A stretch of 64,000 bases of DNA from Panulirus ornatus (Eukaryota; Arthropoda; Malacostraca; Decapoda; Palinuridae), in assembly GCF_036320965.1 (NCBI RefSeq), contig NC_092287.1:1587825-1651824 (forward strand), written 5' to 3'. Shown here piece after piece: positions 19,864 through 29,502 of this stretch (positions are counted from its first letter, which is position 1; the number at the start of each line of letters is the position of its first letter). The notes below the pieces were generated by a model, which was not told where the DNA came from, did no database searches, and was given only the letters and a program-made list of their open reading frames with translations. The translations under genes and the position numbers were made by a program.

Positions 19864-20370
19864 CACTGTACTGATGAAGTACCTGTGACCCCATAAAACG
19901 GATGTGTTCATGTATTTCTTTATTGTAGACTGGAAAACAGAATATTAAAACTGGTTTTCCGAATACTTCACTACATCATTGATTATACTGAGAATATCTA
20001 ACTCATTGAACATAATATTCAATGCAATTCCAGTTGACACATTTCGTTTTATTATTACCTTACAGACAGGAGTATTGTAATTACAGACCTCATGAACAAT
20101 TATCTTTACGTAATTACATTAGGTTACAGTATAATCGTTTCATCAAATTACCTTGGAATATTAATTGATTGTTGGTAGTTTTGTGAGCCAGAATGGGGAC
20201 ACAACCCGAGTGTTCGCTATAGTGAGCGTGCGCTGAGCTATGCAATACAGAACGAGGTCATACCCTCAATATATACCAGGGTGACCCCTTGCAAGTCCAA
20301 CACGAGCTGACCTCCTCAGTGAGGTCACGACTGGTCGACCCAGGTCAAGTGAACGACAGTGATGATGTCA
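19348..20370. other. Intergenic with (ACAG)n tract
   Basis: Only a tetranucleotide repeat (ACAG)n at about 19830-19862 stands out. The remainder holds no gene I can recognise. Confidence 0.6.
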
Positions 20371-20468
20371 GGATGTCCCCATCCAGGGATGATGTCTCAG
20401 GATGTCCCCATCCAGGGATGATGTCTCAGGATGTCCCCATCCAGGGATGATGTCTCAGGATGTCCCCC
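20371..20468. repeat. 29-bp minisatellite, about 3.4 copies
   Basis: GGATGTCCCC recurs at 20371, 20400, 20429 and 20458, exactly 29 bp apart, joined by ATCCAGGGATGATGTCTCA. Confidence 0.95.
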
Positions 20469-20940
20469 ACCCTCACAGTGTTGCCATTAATACTCCAACC
20501 TTTTCATATCCGGATGTTTGATCTGACTAATTAAGAGTGAAGGTAAATAAAAGTCACTGAGCAAAACCCACACCAACTGTTTGTTCCTCAGACGTCTTCC
20601 TGAGGTGGTGGAGGGGACGAGGCTGTGGAGGGGACACGGGCAGGACGCATGCGGAAGGGGGACAATGGCAGGGTGTAGGTGGTAGGAGGGAAGGGCAGGA
20701 CACAGAAATACCTAACTTAGGATGACCAAATCTTAGAACTCTAACTTAAGAGGGTTGACCTAACTTAGGATGACCGGACATTAGTGACCGAACTTAGGAT
20801 AATAAAGTCAAATAGATGAACTTTAAAGCAGTATGGTACGTGACAGGTGGCTTCCACTCCGGCGTTCTTATAGGAAGCTCCAGACGAAGATCGCCTTTAG
20901 TCCAGGCTGAACCGTTATGTACCAGTGATGGGAGAGTACT

Positions 20941-21003
<63 letters not shown>

Positions 21004-21591
21004 GGTGGTTAGCATCAGGGAGGGAGGGAGGGAAGGAGGGAATGTCCCTCCAAGTCACAACCATTCCCTGTGCTCAGTTGTCAGTAAGTCAACAACTTCA
21101 GACATAACTTTCATCATAACTTCCAACATCATCATATCACTAATCAACACACATGGTCGAGTAATGACCTCTTTCTCACGATAATCTAAGATCCATAATG
21201 CTCTAAAACCCAACCGTCCAGTCGTGGCCCCGAGACAGAACTGGGAATATGACCCTCATGTCATAATACATTAAGGTCTATAATGCCGTAAAGGGCGATC
21301 GCAAACTCCTTGCGTCAATGCAATTCCTGGAATTTGACACTTAGGACTTAATACCCTAAGGTTTATAATTGCTCTTAAGCCCGGGCGTTGAGGTCTCGTT
21401 TCGGTGTAGTTTCAGGAATTTGACCTTTACTTCCTAACACGATAATGTATTCCTAGAATAAATTTCTAGCAACTTTTGTGATAAATGATCATTGTTGTTG
21501 TTGCTTTTCTTCTGTGTTAGGTCTTTTACCATGAATCTGAAATGGTAATAGACAAGGCAAGTAAACATTAACTTATGTTATAAAATTGGTG
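20469..21591. other. Intergenic with (TG)n; no gene seen
   Basis: A (TG)n tract occupies 20941-21000 and a GGGA-rich patch 21018-21035. Near 20715-20805 the phrase AACTTAGGAT(G/A)A recurs three times irregularly. No coding signature is visible. Confidence 0.6.
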
Positions 21592-21668
21592 GACATTCGC
21601 CATTTCCTGTCTTAGCGAGGTAGTGCCTGGAACAGACGAAAGATGTGGCCTCACCCGCTCACATCCAT
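21592..21668 (-). mobile_element. Isolated RTE 3' UTR module
   Basis: Minus-strand scrap resembling the end module of the RTE long 3' UTR (TTAGCGAGGTAGTGCC ... GGAACAGACGAAAG) running into the CTCTAGCTGT segment. No coding sequence is attached; it lies against a CR1/Jockey-like scrap. Confidence 0.65.
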
Positions 21669-21679
21669 TCTCTAGCTGT

Positions 21680-22135
21680 GGTGTGCCACAGGGTCTGGTC
21701 CTGGGACCATTCGTCTTTTTGATCTATGTCTTGCCGGAAGGATTGGGTCACGCCTGAATATGTTTGCAGATGATGCTGAGGCTGTGAAGGAAGTCGTGAG
21801 TGGTGAGGATTGCATCAGCCTACAAGGGGACCCAGACAAAGTCTACACTTGGTCTGATGAAACTCGACCAGAGCAGATGTGGAAGTAATGGCGATGCGGC
21901 AGAGCGAAAGTCGTCCTCGATACGGCCATTATCAACCAGGAATGTGGATGTGAGGAGAGAAAGTCGGAAATCGACTTTGTAGCCAACATGTCGACACAGA
22001 CAGACCCAACCACCCTCCCACCCACCTCAGGAGACAGACTGTGAGACGGTAAACAAGAGAGACTCACTTGCTTAGCACAATGTTCAGGAAACTATTCAGA
22101 TTCTCACGAGTGTAGAATTCCCTCTCCGTCATGCA
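21680..22135 (+). pseudogene. CR1/Jockey-like non-LTR reverse transcriptase remnant
   Basis: The plus strand from about 21681 reads VPQGLVLGPFVFLIYVLPEGLG, which is motif B and the following helix of CR1/Jockey-type RTs, then a stop. In another frame from 21759 comes NMFADDAEAVKEVV, the catalytic FADD motif with its context, and further ISLQGDPDKVYTWSDE. After another stop, recognisable but damaged thumb sequence follows to about 22135. It is clearly distinct from the RTE family here (FADDAEAV versus FADDTALV). At least one frameshift and two stops make it dead. Confidence 0.75.
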
Positions 22136-22160
22136 CGAATTATAACTACCCATGGGTAAC

Positions 22161-22163
<3 letters not shown>

Positions 22164-22227
<64 letters not shown>
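22164..22227. repeat. (GA)n microsatellite
   Basis: GA tract of about 64 bp directly before the PLE-3 homology. Confidence 0.97.
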
Positions 22228-22229
<2 letters not shown>

Positions 22230-22438
22230 ATTTTAGAACGTAAGCAAAGACATAACTACAGACATTTTTACAGAAGAATCATGTACTGAGAAATAATGAA
22301 TGTCTCAGAGTTGGTAGGCTTCATGTAGATTTTAAAGGACAAATGATCAGATTTTTCAATTTATGAACACATCTAGGAAGGGCAGCTTGTCTTCTTTTTC
22401 CCATTCCATCTTGAATTTGATGGTGGAGTGGATATTGT

Positions 22439-22856
22439 TCAATTCATTAAAGAAAACATCACAATCTTGGGAGGATAGCCACAAGGACAACACATCATCC
22501 ACGTATCTAAACCAGACTTTGGATGATTATTGATTGAAGTTAAAATTTCAGTCTGAAAATATTCCAGAAATAAATCACTAAGAATCGGACGGACTAAGTG
22601 TGTATCCCATGGCAAGACCAAATCTCTGTCTATAAAAATGACCTTCACCATCTTGGAAAACATTACTACAAACACAAAGCTCAACCAAGACAATGAAAGG
22701 TTTTGTGGTCAGGGACAAGTCAAGGTTGTGATCGGGTAATTTCCTCCTTAGATATGTGATGGTTTCATTAATGGGGACTTTAGTGAAAAGGGAATTCATA
22801 TCAAAACTAATGAGTTTATGATCAGGAAAATTAATGTTTCTAACTTTGGGATTCAA
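22439..22856 (-). pseudogene. PLE-3 reverse transcriptase fragment
   Basis: The frame at 22856-22578 reads LISFDMNSLFTKVPINETI, matching the Penelope RT motif A block (SFDV.SLFTN.P..E), and later FYRQRFGLAMGYTLSPS, the motif B block (Q..GLAMGSPLSP) with Ser-Pro replaced by Tyr-Thr. A second frame (22693-22439) continues with SDLFLEYFQTEIL (normally followed by the YVDD catalytic loop) and LDTWMMCCPC, where a YVDD-type motif appears destroyed. One frameshift is needed to join the pieces, so it is non-functional. Confidence 0.82.
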
Positions 22857-22874
22857 ATAACTTTGTTAAGTACC

Positions 22875-22920
22875 GGCACCTGATGATGAGGTGGATTGTC
22901 TCCGCGAAACAAGTCGTGCC
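22875..22920 (+). ncRNA. Hammerhead ribozyme-like motif in PLE-3 terminal segment
   Basis: Laid out as a type I hammerhead: stem I GGCAC (22875-22879) pairs perfectly with GTGCC (22916-22920); the core CTGATGA is at 22880-22886; the stem II region is 22887-22905; GAAA is at 22906-22909; a two-base-pair stem III AC/GT has an AA loop; cleavage triplet GTC ends at 22915. Short stem III hammerheads are reported from Penelope-like elements. Stem II is the weak part: GTGG (22891-22894) can pair with CCGC (22902-22905), but four bases then separate it from the core. Confidence 0.55.
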
Positions 22921-23130
22921 ACTTCTATAGAAAAAAATACATGTTAAATGAAATTGTATGAATCTTTACTGAAGTGTAATTTCACCCACATACTATCATC
23001 ACGGACAAGTGCGATCACAATCTCTATATTTTCTTTATTTCTCGCTTCTTAATTTGAATGGAATTAAAAACGCGAATTGCAAATAACTTTCATGAAGCCA
23101 ATTCCTCGAAAACTTGAATGGTGAACCACT
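22921..23130. other. Short intergenic stretch, nothing recognised
   Basis: AT-rich sequence without features between PLE-3 and an RTE tail. Confidence 0.5.
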
Positions 23131-23179
23131 CGGGAGACGGCGATCAAGTATAATATAATATTACAAATAAACAAATAAA
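23131..23179 (+). mobile_element. RTE-20: solitary 3' tail module
   Basis: Only the last part of an RTE-type 3' end: CGGGAGACGGCGATCAAGTA followed by TAATA and an A/TAAA-rich tail. Nothing upstream resembles RTE, so it is an extreme 5' truncation or a non-autonomous element using the same tail. Confidence 0.65.
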
Positions 23180-23613
23180 TGTTAATGTGCTGAGAGGTGC
23201 AACTGGAGGGATATCTGATCATTATCTTGTGGAGGCGAAGGTGAAGATTTGTAGAGGTTTTCAGAAGAGAGAATGTTGAGGTGAAGAGAGTGGTGAGAGT
23301 AAGTGAGCTTGGGAAGGAGACTTGTGTGAGGATTAGTAGTACCGGAGAGACTGAGTACAGAATGGAAAAAGGTGAGAACAAAGGACGTAAGGGGAGTGGG
23401 GGAGGAATGGGAAGTATTTAGGGAAGCAGTGATGGCTTGCGCAAAAGATTCTTGTGGCATGAGAAGCGTGGGAGGTGGGCAGATTAGAAAGGGTAGTGAG
23501 TGGTGGGATGAAGAAGTAAGATTATTAGTGAAAGAGAAGAGAGAGGCATTTGGACGATTTTTGCAGGGAAACAATGCAAATGACTGGGAGATGTATAAAA
23601 GAAAGAGGCAGGA
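23180..23613 (+). pseudogene. RTE-21: endonuclease end and linker, interrupted by satellite
   Basis: Plus-strand RTE sequence from the end of the endonuclease (NVLRGATGGISDHYLVEAKVKICRG) through the linker (VGEEWEVFREAVMACAKDSC, then GMRSVGGGQIRKGSEWWDEEV and DWEMYKRKRQE). The frame from 23372 is open and continues artificially into the satellite to 23845. RTE similarity stops abruptly at 23613, where the 22-bp array begins, and does not resume on the far side. Confidence 0.83.
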
Positions 23614-26600
23614 GTTGCCATGTGGGATATTCTGTGTTGCTTTGTGGGATATTTTGTGTTGCCTTTTGAGATATTCTGAGTTGCCATGTGGGATATTCTG
23701 TGTTGCTTTGTGGGATATTTTGTGTTGCCTTTTGAGATATTCTGAGTTGCCATGTGGGATATTCTGTGTTGCTTTGTGGGATATTTTGTGTTGCCTTTTG
23801 AGATATTCTGAGTTGCCATGTGGGATATTTTGTGTTGCCTTTTGAGATATTCTGAGTTGCCATGTGGGATATTTTGTGTTGCCTTTTGAGATATTCTGAG
23901 TTGCCATGTGGGATATTCTGTGTTGCTTTGTGGGATATTTTGTGTTGCCTTTTGAGATATTCTGAGTTGCCATGTGGGATATTCTGTGTTGCTTTGTGGG
24001 ATATTTTGTGTTGCCTTTTGAGATATTCTGAGTTGCCATGTGGGATATTTTGTGTTGCCTTTTGAGATATTCTGAGTTGCCATGTGGGATATTTTGTGTT
24101 GCCTTTTGAGATATTCTGAGTTGCCATGTGGGATATTCTGTGTTGCTTTGTGGGATATTTTGTGTTGCCTTTTGAGATATTCTGAGTTGCCATGTGGGAT
24201 ATTTTGTGTTGCCTTTTGAGATATTCTGAGTTGCCATGTGGGATATTCTGTGTTGCTTTGTGGGATATTTTGTGTTGCCTTTTGAGATATTCTGAGTTGC
24301 CATGTGGGATATTTTGTGTTGCCTTTTGAGATATTCTGAGTTGCCATGTGGGATATTTTGTGTTGCCTTTTGAGATATTCTGAGTTGCCATGTGGGATAT
24401 TTTGTGTTGCCTTTTGAGATATTCTGAGTTGCCATGTGGGATATTTTGTGTTGCCTTTTGAGATATTCTGAGTTGCCATGTGGGATATTTTGTGTTGCCT
24501 TTTGAGATATTCTGAGTTGCCATGTGGGATATTTTGTGTTGCCTTTTGAGATATTCTGAGTTGCCATGTGGGATATTTTGTGTTGCCTTTTGAGATATTC
24601 TGAGTTGCCATGTGGGATATTTTGTGTTGCCTTTTGAGATATTCTGAGTTGCCATGTGGGATATTTTGTGTTGCCTTTTGAGATATTCTGAGTTGCCATG
24701 TGGGATATTTTGTGTTGCCTTTTGAGATATTCTGAGTTGCCATGTGGGATATTTTGTGTTGCCTTTTGAGATATTCTGAGTTGCCATGTGGGATATTTTG
24801 TGTTGCCTTTTGAGATATTCTGAGTTGCCATGTGGGATATTTTGTGTTGCCTTTTGAGATATTCTGAGTTGCCATGTGGGATATTTTGTGTTGCCTTTTG
24901 AGATATTCTGAGTTGCCATGTGGGATATTTTGTGTTGCCTTTTGAGATATTCTGAGTTGCCATGTGGGATATTTTGTGTTGCCTTTTGAGATATTCTGAG
25001 TTGCCATGTGGGATATTTTGTGTTGCCTTTTGAGATATTCTGAGTTGCCATGTGGGATATTTTGTGTTGCCTTTTGAGATATTCTGAGTTGCCATGTGGG
25101 ATATTTTGTGTTGCCTTTTGAGATATTCTGAGTTGCCATGTGGGATATTTTGTGTTGCCTTTTGAGATATTCTGAGTTGCCATGTGGGATATTTTGTGTT
25201 GCCTTTTGAGATATTCTGAGTTGCCATGTGGGATATTCTGTGTTGCTTTGTGGGATATTTTGTGTTGCCTTTTGAGATATTCTGAGTTGCCATGTGGGAT
25301 ATTCTGTGTTGCTTTGTGGGATATTTTGTGTTGCCTTTTGAGATATTCTGAGTTGCCATGTGGGATATTCTGTGTTGCTTTGTGGGATATTTTGTGTTGC
25401 CTTTTGAGATATTCTGAGTTGCCATGTGGGATATTTTGTGTTGCCTTTTGAGATATTCTGAGTTGCCATGTGGGATATTTTGTGTTGCCTTTTGAGATAT
25501 TCTGAGTTGCCATGTGGGATATTTTGTGTTGCCTTTTGAGATATTCTGAGTTGCCATGTGGGATATTCTGTGTTGCTTTGTGGGATATTTTGTGTTGCCT
25601 TTTGAGATATTCTGAGTTGCCATGTGGGATATTTTGTGTTGCCTTTTGAGATATTCTGAGTTGCCATGTGGGATATTTTGTGTTGCCTTTTGAGATATTC
25701 TGAGTTGCCATGTGGGATATTCTGTGTTGCTTTGTGGGATATTTTGTGTTGCCTTTTGAGATATTCTGAGTTGCCATGTGGGATATTCTGTGTTGCTTTG
25801 TGGGATATTTTGTGTTGCCTTTTGAGATATTCTGAGTTGCCATGTGGGATATTTTGTGTTGCCTTTTGAGATATTCTGAGTTGCCATGTGGGATATTCTG
25901 TGTTGCTTTGTGGGATATTTTGTGTTGCCTTTTGAGATATTCTGAGTTGCCATGTGGGATATTTTGTGTTGCCTTTTGAGATATTCTGAGTTGCCATGTG
26001 GGATATTTTGTGTTGCCTTTTGAGATATTCTGAGTTGCCATGTGGGATATTTTGTGTTGCCTTTTGAGATATTCTGAGTTGCCATGTGGGATATTTTGTG
26101 TTGCCTTTTGAGATATTCTGAGTTGCCATGTGGGATATTTTGTGTTGCCTTTTGAGATATTCTGAGTTGCCATGTGGGATATTTTGTGTTGCCTTTTGAG
26201 ATATTCTGAGTTGCCATGTGGGATATTTTGTGTTGCCTTTTGAGATATTCTGAGTTGCCATGTGGGATATTTTGTGTTGCCTTTTGAGATATTCTGAGTT
26301 GCCATGTGGGATATTTTGTGTTGCCTTTTGAGATATTCTGAGTTGCCATGTGGGATATTCTGTGTTGCTTTGTGGGATATTTTGTGTTGCCTTTTGAGAT
26401 ATTCTGAGTTGCCATGTGGGATATTCTGTGTTGCTTTGTGGGATATTTTGTGTTGCCTTTTGAGATATTCTGAGTTGCCATGTGGGATATTTTGTGTTGC
26501 CTTTTGAGATATTCTGAGTTGCCATGTGGGATATTTTGTGTTGCCTTTTGAGATATTCTGAGTTGCCATGTGGGATATTCTGTGTTGCTTTGTGGGATAT

Positions 26601-26847
26601 TTTGTGTTGCCTTTTGAGATATTCTGAGTTGCCATGTGGGATATTTTGTGTTGCCTTTTGAGATATTCTGAGTTGCCATGTGGGATATTCTGTGTTGCTT
26701 TGTGGGATATTTTGTGTTGCCTTTTGAGATATTCTGAGTTGCCATGTGGGATATTTTGTGTTGCCTTGTGGGATATTCTGAGTTGCCATGTGGGATATTC
26801 TGTGTTGCTTTGTGGGATATTTTGTGTTGCCTTTTGAGATATTCTGA
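23614..26847. repeat. 22-bp satellite, 147 monomers in 44-bp and 66-bp blocks
   Basis: Three monomer types: A (GTTGCCATGTGGGATATT + TTGT or CTGT), B (GTTGCTTTGTGGGATATT + TTGT) and C (GTTGCCTTTTGAGATATT + CTGA). They occur as A-C blocks of 44 bp (45 of them) or A-B-C blocks of 66 bp (19), totalling exactly 3,234 bp. A ends in CTGT whenever B follows and in TTGT when C follows, so the short block looks like a 22-bp deletion between A and B. Near-perfect identity; the main variant is at 26760-26781. A degenerate unit trails to about 26870. Antisense frames of more than 1,100 codons are repeat artefacts. Confidence 0.98.
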
Positions 26848-27371
26848 GTTCCCAAATGTGGGATATTTTTTTTTTGGGGGTTTTGTGGGAAATATTCGGG
26901 TTGGGGCTTTTCCTTAAAAACACCCCGGGGGAATAATGGGGGTTAAATGTATCATATCAACGAGAGACACGCAGAGTCCGTGCGGGTGGCATTGTCAAAA
27001 AAAAAAAGCAGTGTTGGGCACCCGGCAAAAATTGTTGGGGTTTAAAACCCCCAAACCCACCCCCGGGGGAAAGTGTTTGGGGGGGGGTTGGGCGCGCTGG
27101 TTGATCCCTTTACCCCAGTGGGGAATGGTGGAGAAGGAGGGAAGAGGGCGAGGAGGTCCTCCCCACCTCAGTGTGAAATAGCGGGGAAGGAGGGAAGGAA
27201 GACTAGATAGGTAAACCCCACTAGGGAATGGTGGGGGAGGGGGAGGGAAGGGCGCCCCTCCTCCCAAAACCCAAGTGGGAACTGGTAGACAGGTATATTA
27301 TTAATTAAGGAGTGGCGGTCGATATGCCTTCCTGAGGCTGACAGGTGTGTGTATGGTGGGGGCGCATCCTG

Positions 27372-27373
<2 letters not shown>
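26848..27373. other. Homopolymer-rich, low-quality-looking stretch; no gene
   Basis: Immediately after the satellite the sequence shows lengthened homopolymers (T runs near 26868, many G4-G9 and C4-C5 runs to about 27270) and a blurred last satellite unit. No element or gene is recognisable. Confidence 0.6.

Positions 27374-27422
<49 letters not shown>
27374..27422. repeat. (CT)n microsatellite
   Basis: CT tract of about 48 bp. Confidence 0.96.
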
Positions 27423-27424
<2 letters not shown>

Positions 27425-27504
27425 AGTAGACATTTCTCCGGTACACATCAGGAAAACCTTTCTCCGAAGACAGTGAGTGGGAACGATCCGAACGAAACAT
27501 TTAA

Positions 27505-27541
27505 CAACGACGACAACGACAACAACAACAACAACAACAAG
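27505..27541. repeat. (CAA)n / (CGA)n microsatellite
   Basis: Trinucleotide repeat, CGACAACGACAA then pure CAA. Confidence 0.93.
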
Positions 27542-27711
27542 ATGTTGGAGTAACGTGGGAGAAAGTTCCTCCCTCAGAGCGGGAACTGCTTGTGAACACG
27601 GAAAAGTTCCCATCACACGTTGTTCACACAGCGACGGTGTTCATACCCCGCACAACACCTCGCTACGAACAGATATATGGTCAGTTCTATCCTGTGTTGT
27701 GGATAGTCACC

Positions 27712-27743
<32 letters not shown>
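27712..27743. repeat. (CA)n microsatellite
   Basis: CA tract of about 31 bp. Confidence 0.96.
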
Positions 27744-27744
<1 letters not shown>

Positions 27745-28082
27745 CATGTTTTCTTTCATCGTTAAGAAAACGGACTTACGGAATGTTTCGTTAAAGAGAC
27801 GAAATTCGGGTCGCAGCGTCGGTCAATTATACATACATAGGAATGGCTATTCTATAAACATTACACATATGATCGCAACATTCTTGACGTAAACATATCA
27901 CTATTTACGGTCGTCTGGCCCTCTGACCAATACTCCTACAACACATGGTTAACAACCTTGGCTAAGGCAACACACCACCTTAGGTTGAAAGCATCAAAGT
28001 CTTCCCTCTAATTTCTAAATCAATATCTCAACGACAATCGAGTCCACGAAGCGGGTTATGAATACAACAAGCAGCTTAAACC
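27744..28082. other. Intergenic, nothing recognised
   Basis: No coding signature or repeat seen. Confidence 0.5.
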
Positions 28083-28277
28083 ACAACCTCCTGTCTGCTG
28101 TCACTTTACTACAACCTCCTGTCTGCTGTCACTTTACTACAACCTCCTGTCTGCTGTCACTTTACTACAACCTCCTGTCTGCTGTCACTTTACTACAACC
28201 TCCTGTCTGCTGTCACTTTACTACAACCTCCTGTCTGCTGTCACTTTACTACAACCTCCTGTCTGCTGTCACTACCA
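28083..28277. repeat. 28-bp minisatellite, 7 copies
   Basis: CAACCTCCTGTCTGCTGTCA recurs at exactly 28-bp spacing (28084, 28112, 28140 and onward) with almost no variation, ending in a shortened last unit. The small open frame here is a repeat translation. Confidence 0.97.
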
Positions 28278-29443
28278 CAACCTGACAGTTGTGGACTCGA
28301 CCATCGGGCTGGGCTGGGTGCTGGGAGGCAGGCATGTGTGGTTGTGGCCGGGGAACGCTGTTTATACCAGGAGGAACAGACGGATTACTGGAAGTGTAAT
28401 CATCCCAGGATGAACAGAGGCACCAGTGTAGACATGATAATCTCACGCATTCTTACGCGAACACTTCGTTATACGCAAGCCTTTGATGCGTACACGACAT
28501 GACGTCCGTTTTCTTTAGGTTTTGTGAGTCCGTCGTTAAATGTCACTATATGAAGTTCATAGTGATCCTACTAGTTATCTAAAGAAAGACAGAAATATAA
28601 CTACATTTATTGACTTATCATACATTACAGAGTTTGGCGATTTGTTTGTTTGGGAAAGATTTTGAAAACGTGTGATTTATATTCTAAAAAGAGATCCTTA
28701 ATATTTTTTTTTGATAGTCTCTGAGGTTTATCATGATAGTGACTAATTTGAAACGATTGTTTTGCTTTGACAAACGAACTTAATGACGAACTTACAAACA
28801 TGTTTGTTACGTCTGAATTGTGTCTACACAAAACATCACATATTCTTGACCTTCTCTTCACATGACCTAGTTTGGCTCACTCTTCCCCACTTGTGTGTCT
28901 CTGTCTTTCCTGTGCAGGCCGTCTGTTCCCCTCGCCCCTCTCTCTAATTTTCCATTTACCCGTGAGACAACTTTTTCTCTCACTTGAGCAATTGTCTTTG
29001 ACTAAAGGAGAAATGTATACAGGTGTCTGGTCTCGTCTGGTCTCGAACTTCGCTACGCGTCAGCAAACGCAGAAAACGATAAACATCAATTAACGTCGTT
29101 GAGCATCGTTGAATGTCATTGATCGTCACTAGAGATAAGGAAAGTTATCCTCACCATCTACGTAACACAAACTGGAATTAGTGTCGCTCTTCATGGGTTG
29201 TCCAACAGCCCATTCTCTTTGGAAACGATATTTGTGATGACAGAACTCTATGATGATAATAGTCACATATATGCTCATCAAGGACTAGATTCTAAGACAA
29301 AAATTTGTTTTGAGACGTAGAGATGGTCATATGCGCAGACAAAATGTAAAGGGGTCGGGATTTGGTCTCGTCATCTGCACATAACTTGCCTCCTCCTCCA
29401 CCACCACCACCACCACCACACGACCAAGACCTGAGCGGAGACG

Positions 29444-29445
<2 letters not shown>
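28278..29445. other. Intergenic, no gene recognised
   Basis: Contains a (CCA)n patch at 29396-29420. Several short open frames lack any known motif. Confidence 0.5.

Positions 29446-29499
<54 letters not shown>
29446..29499. repeat. (GA)n microsatellite
   Basis: GA tract of about 54 bp, followed by TTC-rich and CAT-rich sequence. Confidence 0.96.

Positions 29500-29502
<3 letters not shown>

Larger units (their letters stand above)
22240..22920 (-). mobile_element. PLE-3: Penelope-like RT segment with inverted terminal segment
   Basis: Minus-strand fragment of the same family as PLE-1 (22250-22455 aligns with 7180-7393). It covers the N-terminal half of RT at 22856-22439. On its 5' side a terminal segment lies in the opposite orientation (22862-22920, plus strand), identical over about 32 bp to the terminal segment of PLE-1. 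The element lacks the GIY-YIG part. Confidence 0.82.

Noticed and set aside
19348..20370. Possible host exons in the unique stretches
   Set aside because: I found no extended frame with recognisable protein sequence or a convincing splice-site pair; short frames are no longer than expected by chance.
23614..26847. CRISPR array
   Set aside because: The repeats are contiguous monomers without unique spacers, and the window is eukaryotic.
23182..26923. Three giant minus-strand ORFs (about 1,120-1,190 codons) as repeat-protein genes
   Set aside because: All three frames give the same cyclic peptide from a 22-bp satellite; this follows from the unit length and lack of stops, not from selection on a protein.
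28083..28277. Small leucine/cysteine-rich ORF (28058-28285)
   Set aside because: It is the reading of a 28-bp minisatellite.
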